This document shows, piece by piece, positions 6,769 to 13,159 of a DNA stretch of 43,583 nt; the stretch's first letter is position 1; each line of letters starts with the position of its first letter. Both the position numbers and the translations under genes were made by a program. The notes beneath the pieces were generated by a model. That model had not been told where the DNA came from. It saw only the letters and a program-made list of their open reading frames with translations, and searched no databases. Location: IMG/VR virus record IMGVR_UViG_3300031788_000039, positions 1 through 43,583 of that record. One strand, written 5' to 3'. The stretch comes from a virus.

Positions 6769-7215
6769 TCAAATCTTCCTCCACCGAAACCCGCCATATT
6801 CCCGGCCCCGCTCGCAGGCGACGTGAATCGTCGTCACCGAGCAACCAATGTCCTGGGCGGCAGCGCGAAGGCACGAATAGACTTTGACCGAGTCGCCGGG
6901 CCCTAGCCGCTCGATGGGATTCCCTTTGATGCGCGTCTGCACATTGCGGCCGATCGCGCCGACGCTGGCGTAGTACGCCTGAAGCTCAAGGATGCGCGAC
7001 TCGGGAGGCACGTCGCGAGCGCGCTGCTTTACGAACGGACAGGCCAGGCTGGGGGTGAAGCCTTTGTGGTAGGTGGATTGGATCATCTGACCCTCTTGAA
7101 CGAAATGGCCCACACCCATGAGTCTCCGCGTCTGCGTCTTCTGCCCTGATAGCAAAGCGCGGATCATCGGCGCGGAGAAAAGGATAGGACGCTCCTTTGC
7201 TTGGGTTTCACTCAT
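6769..7215 (-). CDS. Phage protein with ASCH-family-like start and NUMOD1-like C-terminus
   Basis: Encodes 148 residues from MSETQAKERP at 7215, where ATGA overlaps the previous stop. Residues about 10-32 (ILFSAPMIRALLSGQKTQTR) match the conserved opening of phage ASCH-like proteins. The expected C-terminal half of that family is not seen. Residues about 108-146 (VKVYSCLRAAAQDIGCS, then GGFRW) resemble the NUMOD1 DNA-binding unit of homing endonucleases. An HNH nuclease gene follows directly. It may be a recombinant of two families. Confidence 0.55.
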   Translation of the reverse strand: MSETQAKERPILFSAPMIRALLSGQKTQTRRLMGVGHFVQEGQMIQSTYHKGFTPSLACPFVKQRARDVPPESRILELQAYYASVGAIGRNVQTRIKGNPIERLGPGDSVKVYSCLRAAAQDIGCSVTTIHVACERGREYGGFRWRKI

Positions 7216-7430
7216 CTGCCGCCCCCTTCCGCCGCGTGCTTGGCGGCACATTCATCACACAGAGGCTCCCCATCGTCGTTCCGGCTCCCGTCCTCCTCGC
7301 AATGCCCGGTAGGCTCACCACATTCAACGCAAATCTGCCGCGTGCCGGGATAATGGCTGGCGTTCCAAGCCTCATGCTCGCTCGGATACATTGCGCGTCG
7401 ATGTCCGCCGGGCCAAGAGTTTTCAGGCAT
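7212..7430 (-). CDS. Small zinc-ribbon-like protein
   Basis: Encodes 72 residues from MPENSWPGG at 7430; AGAAGGGAAG lies just upstream. Two Cys pairs (CVECGEPTGHCEED and LCDECAAKHAAEGG) would bind one zinc. It sits between the ERF gene and the ASCH-like gene, with a four-base overlap to the latter. The function is unknown. Such proteins are common in phage recombination operons. Confidence 0.6.
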   Translation of the reverse strand: MPENSWPGGHRRAMYPSEHEAWNASHYPGTRQICVECGEPTGHCEEDGSRNDDGEPLCDECAAKHAAEGGGR

Positions 7431-7464
7431 TGGGCTTCCCTTCTGAGTTCGCCTCGTCGAGCTG

Positions 7465-8517
7465 TCACTTGATCCTCCCGTCCAGCGCATCCAACCTGCC
7501 CGCCGCAACCGCCGCGTAAAACTCCGCGAACCGATCCGGCGTGAATGACTTTCCGCCGCAAAACTTCTCCAGCGCGCTCGCCAGAAACGGCCATTTGATC
7601 GATCCGCCCTTGGGCGTCTTCTCCTTCGCGAGCCTCAATAAGCCGTTCTGCCAGTCGTCCGAATCGAACAGCTCTTTGGCCCGAATCTCCATCGCCTCAG
7701 CCTCACTGATCTGAGAATGATCGGCATTCCCTGCCTGCGCGGATTGGTCGTCATCCTTGGAAGGCGACGGAGGGGCCGGTGGGACCGTCGTCTGCTTGGA
7801 CGCCTGCTCGCGCACATCGAGCATGTTGTGGAGTACAGCCAGCTTGCCGGTGCGGATGCCCTCGAATGTTTCAGAGCCGGCCACCTTGAGGAATTTGGTC
7901 TGATCGAATCCGCTGTGCTGGACGCGGGACCGCAGCGACTGCACGTCTTCGGCTGAAATGAATCCGCCCTCAAGGCGGGCGTCGTCATCTTTCTCCACCT
8001 GGATATTCAGCGCCGCCTTCAGCGCCTCGCGCTTGGCGAAGGTGAGGGCGCTGATGTCCTTCTGAGATTCGTTGGTGCCCGGCGGTCCCGATCCGATCCT
8101 GCACGACACCTCATTGACCACTGAGTGGCCGCCTGAATGAGACAGCGTGCAGAAGGCGCACACTCGCTTTTCGTCGGTCGATGCCGACGTGAAGCTGACC
8201 CCAAACCCATTGCGAGCGAGGTATGGGCCCACTGTCGCCATAATGTCTTCGATGGGCGCGTAAGCGTATCGCAGCTTGCCATCCTGCATAACCGCCTTCA
8301 TCGCGATGACCCTGGGCATCTCTGCCTGTAGCATCGCGAACGCCGCCGCAAACGCGCGCTTGGCGTCTACCGCGTCCATCTCCATCTTCAATCGGCAAAG
8401 CGTCTGGAGCCCTTCGGGGGTAATTCCCTTTTCGATCGCGAGCGTGATCATCGCCGTGACGGATGCGCCGTCGTTCACGGCGAGCGTCTGCGGTGTTGAG
8501 GTTGCGAGGTCGTTCAT
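7465..8517 (-). CDS. erf: ERF-family single-strand annealing protein
   Basis: Encodes 350 residues; AAAGGA lies eight bases before the ATG at 8517. The ERF core is visible at about residues 50-190: KRAFAAAFAMLQAEMPRV, then YAYAPIEDIMATVGPYLARN, GFGVSF and ISALTFAKREALKAALNI. The C-terminal 150 residues are a charged linker and a variable tail. ERF proteins pair complementary strands exposed by an exonuclease. The matching exonuclease is the YqaJ-type gene upstream in the same operon, so the phage has its own Red-like recombination pair. Confidence 0.88.
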   Translation of the reverse strand: MNDLATSTPQTLAVNDGASVTAMITLAIEKGITPEGLQTLCRLKMEMDAVDAKRAFAAAFAMLQAEMPRVIAMKAVMQDGKLRYAYAPIEDIMATVGPYLARNGFGVSFTSASTDEKRVCAFCTLSHSGGHSVVNEVSCRIGSGPPGTNESQKDISALTFAKREALKAALNIQVEKDDDARLEGGFISAEDVQSLRSRVQHSGFDQTKFLKVAGSETFEGIRTGKLAVLHNMLDVREQASKQTTVPPAPPSPSKDDDQSAQAGNADHSQISEAEAMEIRAKELFDSDDWQNGLLRLAKEKTPKGGSIKWPFLASALEKFCGGKSFTPDRFAEFYAAVAAGRLDALDGRIK

Positions 8518-8576
8518 GGTTATTTTCCTTTGCAGTCAGGACAGGTTCCGAGAAAGTTGTGGTAGATTGCATCGTC

Positions 8577-8843
8577 TCATTTTGATCCCCAATTTCGGTT
8601 AAATGATTCCCGAGAAAAGCATCCGAGCCTTTTTTGATCTCCCGAATGCCCCGGCTGGTCCCTTTCCAATTCGAGAGAAGATTTTTCATCGCATCCAGGC
8701 GAACAGACGAATCCACCGTAAAAATTAACTTTGCATTGCTCTCCAGTGATCGGGTTAAACGCCGCGCCTCCGAAACAATACGCCCTGCCTCGAAGGATCA
8801 TTCCGCATCCCCTGCATTTCGCACGGTCGTCTTGTTCGCTCAT
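8577..8843 (-). CDS. Zinc-ribbon phage protein
   Basis: Encodes 88 residues. The segment KCRGCGMILRGRAYCFGG, then NFYGGFVCSPGCDE (about residues 8-53), has four to six Cys in a zinc-ribbon layout, followed by a QPGHSG motif. I recognise this as a recurrent uncharacterised phage protein placed near recombinases. It starts inside the stop of the preceding gene (ATGA overlap at 8843). No enzymatic motif is seen. Confidence 0.65.
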   Translation of the reverse strand: MSEQDDRAKCRGCGMILRGRAYCFGGAAFNPITGEQCKVNFYGGFVCSPGCDEKSSLELERDQPGHSGDQKRLGCFSRESFNRNWGSK

Positions 8844-9052
8844 TTTGATTTCCTGTAAAAAGGCTCCCGCCGCTGGGCCTCACTGAATTGGAGTCGTTGC
8901 TCAATTTCACGATCAATCAACCGTGCGAGGAACCGCTGCTCGGCGAGGCTCAGATGCACCTTGTCCGCAGAAAACTCCGCTGCGATCCGATCCCCGGCCG
9001 ATTCGGGCGACACGTACGGAGCGCCGGTCGCGTCGGTGAGTTCGAGCGTCAT
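8840..9052 (-). CDS. Hypothetical 70-residue protein
   Basis: Starts at MTLELTDATGAP (ATG at 9052-9050) behind a GAGAGGAA ribosome site, and its stop overlaps the next gene. The C-terminal half (LSLAEQRFLARLIDREIEQR) is a likely amphipathic helix. No family was recognised. The longer in-frame ORF upstream lies over the neighbouring gene and is not used. Confidence 0.6.
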   Translation of the reverse strand: MTLELTDATGAPYVSPESAGDRIAAEFSADKVHLSLAEQRFLARLIDREIEQRLQFSEAQRREPFYRKSK

Positions 9053-9071
9053 TGGATTCCTCTCGGGAGCG

Positions 9072-9338
9072 TTAATCCTTCTTCTGAACGATGTTCTTTG
9101 CCGGCTCGGTGGGAGGCGACACGACCCACTCGCCGCCGCGCTTGAGCGGCGCGAGGTATTCGCCCTCGGCGGCCGTCTCAAGGTACGCCTCGACAGCCTT
9201 GATGCTCTTGAGGGTGGCGACGTGCTCGTAGAGCGTGCCGATCCCGCCGTTCTCGGGCGTGTTCAATCTGAGCACCATGTACTTCGGGGCCGCCTTCTTA
9301 CGCTTGGGCTTTGCGATCGGTAGTGGTTCTGTGGTCAT
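9072..9338 (-). CDS. Hypothetical 88-residue basic protein
   Basis: The start MTTEPLPIAKPKRKKAAPKY at 9338 overlaps the exonuclease stop (ATGA). A basic N-terminus is followed by a compact alpha/beta-like body (MVLRLNTPENGGIGTLYEHV). It is co-translated with the exonuclease. The function is unknown; nucleic-acid binding is possible from the charge alone. Confidence 0.6.
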   Translation of the reverse strand: MTTEPLPIAKPKRKKAAPKYMVLRLNTPENGGIGTLYEHVATLKSIKAVEAYLETAAEGEYLAPLKRGGEWVVSPPTEPAKNIVQKKD

Positions 9339-9943
9339 TTGGGCTCCGTGGTTTGTTGCGCGAGTCGCTTGCATTCAAAGTAGATACGCTTGCAGGCCAT
9401 AACGTCGGCCATCGCATCGTGGGCCTTATCGAAGCCCTCTCCGAAAAGATGCTGGTGAGCCTCGATGAGCTTCGGCATCTTGAACTTGTCGAAGCCGGCG
9501 GCAAGCATCTTGGCGGTTGGCGGCATCCGGCAGATCGGTGTCGTCATGGCGGCTGTGCATTCCCAGAAAATCTGACCGCTGTCCCAATTCTGCGCACGAC
9601 GGCACGCCTCTATCTCAAGCATCCGGTTGTCGAAAGATATGTTGTGAGCCACGCCGATTCCGCAACTGTCTCGCATGTCCATGAGGGCGAGCATGGCAAT
9701 CTCGATCGGCATACCGAACTTGTCGCAATCCTCATTGCTGATGCCGTGGATCGCCTGGAGTTCTTCGCCGATGATCCAGTTGTCACGCGAAATGAGCGTG
9801 TTGAGTGTTGACTTCACGTTTCCAGATTCGTCACAGATCATCGCCGCGATCTGCACGATATGCGGCTGCGAGCGGTCATTATTCGGCGCGCGGAAGTTCG
9901 GGAGGCCGTTTGTCTCGGTATCGAAAAATAGGATGGCGCTCAT
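9335..9943 (-). CDS. DEDD 3'-5' exonuclease (DnaQ-like)
   Basis: Encodes 202 residues. ExoI FFDTETNG (residues 6-13), ExoII AHNISFDNRMLE (about 105-116) and ExoIII KAHDAMADV (about 179) give the four acidic DEDD residues plus the His of the DEDDh type. It would trim or proofread 3' ends in phage replication or recombination. ATGA overlaps join it to the YqaJ-type exonuclease upstream and the 88-residue protein downstream. Confidence 0.87.
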   Translation of the reverse strand: MSAILFFDTETNGLPNFRAPNNDRSQPHIVQIAAMICDESGNVKSTLNTLISRDNWIIGEELQAIHGISNEDCDKFGMPIEIAMLALMDMRDSCGIGVAHNISFDNRMLEIEACRRAQNWDSGQIFWECTAAMTTPICRMPPTAKMLAAGFDKFKMPKLIEAHQHLFGEGFDKAHDAMADVMACKRIYFECKRLAQQTTEPK

Positions 9944-10584
9944 TTTGTCCTTTGGTGCGGGTCACGCCCGCTGTTGAGTGTCACGAGTTTTTGGTATGCG
10001 AGATTCATCTTGGCGTTGAAGGTCAACAGGGCCTCGTCTATTGCAGCCATCGCGGATTCATCGCGTTCGATCGTCAGTACCAGAGACGGGAATCCCCGGC
10101 AGTAGCTCACGAATTTCCACGACTTCGCGCCGGTCACATACATAGAGCCGTGGACCTGGGCGGCGTAATCCTTCGGCAGTTCATTCGCCATCAGGTACGC
10201 GCAGTGGGTGGACGGAAGCGGAGCCTTGCATTCGAGCCCTACCCCATCCCTCATCCACCCATCCGGCGAGCAACCCGCCGATCCTTCATCCGTGGTGATG
10301 AAGCCGGGCCGCTGTATCTCGCAGTCCCACAGCAGCTCGAACATCGGTATCACTTCCTGTTCGAGGATGTTGCCCTGATCGGTCTGTGCGTTGCCGCTGA
10401 AGGTGATGATCGGATGACCCAGCCATCGCTCGGCCAGCTTGCGGGCGAGGTATGTGTTCACCCCGTCGCCGGTTCGGATTTTCCAGAGCGGAGTGACAAG
10501 CGAATCGAATTCGCTGGCAGTGGGAATGCCTGCCCGGCACGCGAACCACTCGGGAGTCTGTTGTTTGCAGTCTATGATTTTCAA
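9940..10584 (-). CDS. YqaJ / lambda-exonuclease-family recombination nuclease (TTG start)
   Basis: Encodes 214 residues if it starts at TTG 10584-10582. AGGAGAGG lies nine bases upstream, and the product then begins KIIDCKQQTPEWFACR. Family members begin almost exactly at this xQxxPEWxxxR motif, so the start choice is good. The motif GIPTASEFDSLVTP, the core LEQEVIPMFE and SPDGWMRDGVGLECKAPLP supply the PD-(D/E)XK D-ExK residues. It would degrade the 5' strand so that the ERF protein can anneal 3' tails. The frame is open further upstream without a good start. That extension carries the shifted motif described at 10599-10667. Confidence 0.85.
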   Translation of the reverse strand: MKIIDCKQQTPEWFACRAGIPTASEFDSLVTPLWKIRTGDGVNTYLARKLAERWLGHPIITFSGNAQTDQGNILEQEVIPMFELLWDCEIQRPGFITTDEGSAGCSPDGWMRDGVGLECKAPLPSTHCAYLMANELPKDYAAQVHGSMYVTGAKSWKFVSYCRGFPSLVLTIERDESAMAAIDEALLTFNAKMNLAYQKLVTLNSGRDPHQRTK

Positions 10585-10598
10585 GTGACCGTCCTCTC

Positions 10599-10667
10599 CT
10601 AAAATCGACAGCCAGATCGGGGGTTGGCTTGCGAGTCTTCGTCTTTGTATTTTCCGAATGGCATCAT
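10599..10667 (-). pseudogene. Frameshifted DUF3820 / ExoX-C-like gene remnant
   Basis: The ATG at 10667 overlaps the previous stop (ATGA). The product starts MMPFGKYKD and ends after 22 residues. MPFGKYKG is the hallmark start of DUF3820 / ExoX C-terminal-like proteins. The continuation expected for that family, (G)RRLASQPPIWLSIL, is present in the other frame, directly after the AAAG of KYK. One missing G would explain the shift. The shifted frame runs on into the exonuclease gene. It may be a real lesion, a sequencing error or a programmed shift giving a fused nuclease. Confidence 0.55.
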
Positions 10668-10867
10668 GAATACTCTGTGTTGTCGAATGGATCATCCTCG
10701 TACGGCTCCGGCGGATCGCAGGTGCAACTATCAAAGTCGGTTCCCACCCATCCTCCGCACGCATGGCACCTGTCTAACATGTCGCCACCGCCAAGAATGC
10801 AATTTCCGCACCCCCGGCATAAGTCGTCTATGCAGATTTTCCCATCCTTTGGACAGTAAAAGCTCAC
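10664..10867 (-). CDS. Cys-rich zinc-ribbon-like protein (GTG start)
   Basis: Encodes 67 residues from the GTG at 10867, with GAGG about five bases upstream. Eight Cys are arranged in pairs (YCPKDGKICIDDLCRGCGNC and CHACGG), followed by an acidic tail. The layout is that of a double zinc ribbon. It is coupled by overlap to an 11-codon ORF upstream and to the frameshifted remnant downstream. The function is unknown. Confidence 0.55.
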   Translation of the reverse strand: MSFYCPKDGKICIDDLCRGCGNCILGGGDMLDRCHACGGWVGTDFDSCTCDPPEPYEDDPFDNTEYS

Positions 10868-10899
10868 GTTAGCCTCGTGCTTTCGATTTGCATTCTCAT
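10864..10899 (-). other. 11-codon ORF with strong ribosome site (truncated gene or leader)
   Basis: AAAGGA stands seven bases before the ATG at 10899. The product is MRMQIESTRLT, and its TGA overlaps the GTG of the next gene. It resembles the opening residues of a small phage protein family that begins with an IESTxxxT segment, but everything after that is missing. It may now serve only to couple translation to the zinc-ribbon gene. Confidence 0.35.
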
Positions 10900-10988
10900 A
10901 TCAATTTCCTTTCAAGGCCGCCCCCGCCGATCTGGCGAGTGAAAGCGGCTGTTTCCCGGCATTGTCGAGGTGCCCGCCGGGTACTTGG

Positions 10989-11285
10989 TCAGTCGTCTTC
11001 CGGAGCGGGGACGATCATCTTCGCCTTGACCTTTTCCGATCGCGGCTTGATCTCAACCTCGACGGATTCATGGCGGAACTTGGTGATCCCGGCGGCGTGC
11101 AGCATCTCGACTAGAGCGGCCTGCGTTTCATCTTCCTTGGTTTTGGACTCATTCAGCGCTTCAGCCCGATCCTCCCTGATCTTGATGAGTGCCTTCGCCG
11201 TCTTCAGAATCTTTTTGTGTTCCGGCGAGTCGTCCAATTCGGGGAACATTTCGGCTTGCTCTTCGGTCGGAGTTCTCTTTGCCAT
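10989..11285 (-). CDS. Hypothetical charged helical protein
   Basis: Encodes 98 residues. A long charged helix (HKKILKTAKALIKIREDRAE) suggests a coiled coil, followed by a small beta segment with EVEIKPRSEKVK. Proteins of this size and pattern are frequent between nuclease genes in phages, but no named family was recognised. It follows the RusA-type gene by 45 bases. Confidence 0.6.
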   Translation of the reverse strand: MAKRTPTEEQAEMFPELDDSPEHKKILKTAKALIKIREDRAEALNESKTKEDETQAALVEMLHAAGITKFRHESVEVEIKPRSEKVKAKMIVPAPEDD

Positions 11286-11329
11286 TGTCTCAATTCTGCC
11301 GCTGGGCGGCGTTGGGGGTTAATTGCGGT

Positions 11330-11815
11330 TTACATTGGGAGGGCGAGCTGCGGGCTTTGCGGGAACTGTGCCTGCGCCATCCGCCTGACGATGATCTCGG
11401 CGCCCATGCGGTCGGAGTAACGCTTGCGGCCAAATTGATCGACGATCTGCGAATCATCGACCCAGAGAATCCCGGTAAGCGCGTCCTCCGTGGATCGGAT
11501 GAGCTTCGTGGTGTCCGGCTTGCCGCATGGAAATTCAGGGGCCGACGCCTTGATGGATCGCGCATTCTTTCCGCTGCCGTAATGACTCTTTGGCCTGGGC
11601 AGGTAAAACGTGAAGTCCACGCTGATCGCCTCGCGTGTTGGCTCTCCGCGGTACCTGTCGGCGGCCACGAATGACACCGCCGTCTTCCACGGCTTCGCCT
11701 TCGAGTTCGCGTCAGTGATGATCGCGCGGCCGAGCTTCTTTATGTAGAAGGCTCGCTTTGATCCACCGGGCTGGGGGAGGCCGGGGACGAAGATTCGGAT
11801 CTCGGTGAACTTCAC
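11330..11815 (-). CDS. rusA: RusA-type Holliday junction resolvase (GTG start)
   Basis: Encodes 161 residues from the GTG at 11815, overlapping the stop of the CsrA-like gene (GTGA). The opening FVPGLPQPGGSKRAF, the motif KPDTTKLIRSTEDALTG (about residues 105-121) and WVDDSQIVD (about 124) are those of RusA, with the metal-binding acidic residues in place. It would resolve four-way junctions before packaging. It completes a recombination set with the ERF protein and the exonuclease. The longer in-frame ORF up to 12094 overlaps two other genes and is rejected. Confidence 0.85.
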   Translation of the reverse strand: MKFTEIRIFVPGLPQPGGSKRAFYIKKLGRAIITDANSKAKPWKTAVSFVAADRYRGEPTREAISVDFTFYLPRPKSHYGSGKNARSIKASAPEFPCGKPDTTKLIRSTEDALTGILWVDDSQIVDQFGRKRYSDRMGAEIIVRRMAQAQFPQSPQLALPM

Positions 11816-12066
11816 CTGCGGCGACTGGAGCGGGGAACGTAGCTGTCCGGCGTCGGCTGCTTTGGTTTCGGAGGCTTGAACCCGTCCCGCAAGATCGCCT
11901 CGTGAACTTCCCGCCGGTGCACCAGCACTTCCTCCGGCGCCTCCCAGCCGTGTTTGACCTTCTGGCCGTCCACTCGCACCGTCGAGTGCCTTATGGTTGT
12001 CACCTTGTCTGATGGCGGGACAGTGATGATCGTATCCTCGCCCGGTAGTCGCTGGATTACCAACAT
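11812..12066 (-). CDS. csrA: CsrA-family RNA-binding regulator encoded by the phage
   Basis: Encodes 84 residues. It begins MLVIQRLPGE like CsrA (MLILTRRxGE), and the C-terminal element GWEAPEEVLVHRREVHEAI matches the family signature GxxAPxxVxVHRxEI, including the Arg that contacts GGA RNA. Arg6 is kept; the second Arg of the RR pair is Leu. Between them PPSDKVTTIRHSTVRV is longer than in Escherichia coli CsrA. CsrA binds GGA in 5' leaders and blocks ribosome sites. Here it could act on host or phage messages. It overlaps the resolvase start. Confidence 0.8.
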   Translation of the reverse strand: MLVIQRLPGEDTIITVPPSDKVTTIRHSTVRVDGQKVKHGWEAPEEVLVHRREVHEAILRDGFKPPKPKQPTPDSYVPRSSRRR

Positions 12067-12090
12067 GGGATTCCTTTCCGTTTAATGACT

Positions 12091-12267
12091 TCATTTCATG
12101 CCCTCCCGTAAATCGATCTGTGAAAGCCGCTCAAGTTCTCTCCACCGCTCGACAAGTTCGCACATCTGATCTGCGGCGAGCGAGTGAGTGGCGCCATCGG
12201 AGGTCGTCACGTCATATCGCCCGCCGTCGCCCTTCACGATGTTTCTGATTTCGCGGGGGTCGATCAT
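12091..12267 (-). CDS. Hypothetical 58-residue protein
   Basis: MIDPREIRNIVKGDGGRYDV starts at 12267, overlapping the previous stop (ATGA). The body looks like a small beta sheet followed by a helix (CELVERWRELERLSQ). The stop lies 25 bases before the CsrA-like gene. No family was recognised. Coupling on one side and normal codon use support it. Confidence 0.55.
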   Translation of the reverse strand: MIDPREIRNIVKGDGGRYDVTTSDGATHSLAADQMCELVERWRELERLSQIDLREGMK

Positions 12268-12569
12268 CTGAAGCCCGCCTTCCGCCGCGCCCGCACAATC
12301 GGATAATACAGGCGCACGAATTCCTTGAAGCATTCAAACCGCATTCCCACAAATTGATACGCCGACGGACCCACGTCGATCAGCTTCGCAACGTATGACG
12401 TCTCGCACGGACAAAAGACGATTCGATTCCCGTCGAAACTTTCCGATCCCCACCATGAGTTATGGCTCTCGATTATGCCGACCACATAACCTCCGCCTTT
12501 GCACGGCGATATGGAAATGTCGCCCTTTTTCGGTATGTAATCTTTTCTAAGTCTCACATGAATGCTCAT
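12264..12569 (-). CDS. Hypothetical 101-residue beta-rich protein
   Basis: Starts at MSIHVRLRKDYIPKKGD (12569) with AAAGGAG five bases upstream. The sequence is beta-rich, with three Cys in ISPCKGGG and VFCPCETSYV and a basic C-terminus (VRARRKAGFR). No family was recognised. It ends in an ATGA overlap with the next gene. Confidence 0.6.
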   Translation of the reverse strand: MSIHVRLRKDYIPKKGDISISPCKGGGYVVGIIESHNSWWGSESFDGNRIVFCPCETSYVAKLIDVGPSAYQFVGMRFECFKEFVRLYYPIVRARRKAGFR

Positions 12570-12583
12570 CGCTACTCCTTTGC

Positions 12584-12673
12584 TCAATCTTCGTTCGCCA
12601 GATACTCCATAGCGATGTGCCGCTTCTCTGATCGCGAAAGCGAAGAGGCATCAATCGGGGCCGCTCCGCGCAT
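12584..12673 (-). CDS. Very small ORF (29 residues)
   Basis: The ATG at 12673 overlaps the HTH gene stop (TGATG) and the TGA lies at 12586-12584. The peptide begins MRGAAPIDASSLSRSEKR. The coupling and the exact fit between two genes support translation. It is too short for family recognition. Confidence 0.4.
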   Translation of the reverse strand: MRGAAPIDASSLSRSEKRHIAMEYLANED

Positions 12674-12879
12674 CACTTCTCCGATTTCGTCAGGCGGCCT
12701 CGCGTCCCCTTTTCCTTCGGCGCGAATTCGATTGCTGCCCGCCTAACGCATTCGGGCGTCACGCCGAACCTTCTGGCGATCTCGGCAAGCGTGTTCCCCG
12801 GCAGCGCCTTCGCGATCTGTCGGCGGCGTTCCTGCCGATCCTTTCGCGCCATGTATCCGGCTGGTTTCGTTTTTGGCAT
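12673..12879 (-). CDS. Small helix-turn-helix regulator
   Basis: Encodes 68 residues from MPKTKPAGYMARKD at 12879. KALPGNTLAEIARRFGVTPE (about residues 26-45), then CVRRAAIEF, is a clear helix-turn-helix like those of sigma region 4 or transposase-type regulators. The flanks are basic. It heads the minus-strand early operon, directly behind a promoter that overlaps a perfect 10-base palindrome, so it probably controls its own operon. There is no room for a Shine-Dalgarno sequence; see the promoter entry. Confidence 0.7.
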   Translation of the reverse strand: MPKTKPAGYMARKDRQERRRQIAKALPGNTLAEIARRFGVTPECVRRAAIEFAPKEKGTRGRLTKSEK

Positions 12880-12886
12880 GGGCGGA

Positions 12887-12914
12887 AAAATATCAACTTT
12901 TACAACGTTGTCAA
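12887..12914 (-). promoter_or_regulatory. Leaderless promoter with palindromic operator for the early operon
   Basis: On the minus strand TTGACA (12914-12909) and TATTTT (12892-12887) are 16 bases apart. Seven bases follow before the ATG at 12879, so transcription should begin at or next to the start codon. A perfect palindrome ACAACGTTGT (12902-12911) overlaps the -35 box, as expected for an autorepressor site. The gap 12880-12988 is AT-rich and divergent. It must also hold the promoter for the plus-strand transcript. Confidence 0.6.
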
Positions 12915-12988
12915 CAAAATTTCCAATGTTTGCAAAAAAAAATTCCTTTGCGTTAAAGTGCCCGGCACCGAACGCCGATGAAATCCGC

Positions 12989-13153
12989 ATGAACAATAAA
13001 CTACTCAATGCGACGTCCGCCCTGTACGAAGAAACAACCGGCCACGCGCCGGAGCCCGGCAAGCTGGAGCGTGCCGTAGCCGAGCTGGAGTGCGACCTTG
13101 GCGAGCGCGATCCTGATTCTGTGGGAGAAATTCCAGAGCGCTTTGACTTCTGA
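12989..13153 (+). CDS. Hypothetical acidic 54-residue protein
   Basis: ATG at 12989, TGA at 13151-13153. The product begins MNNKLLNATSALYEET and is acidic throughout (ERDPDSVGEIPERFDF at the end). It is the only ORF between the divergent promoter region and the structured-RNA region. There is no strong ribosome site. It could be a small inhibitor-type protein or merely the leader of the RNA transcript. Confidence 0.45.
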   Translation: MNNKLLNATSALYEETTGHAPEPGKLERAVAELECDLGERDPDSVGEIPERFDF

Positions 13154-13159
13154 TTGCGC

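Noticed and set aside
11330-12094. Extended 254-residue resolvase
   Set aside because: The first 93 residues are the antiphase of the CsrA-like gene. The GTG at 11815 overlaps that gene's stop and starts the RusA fold.
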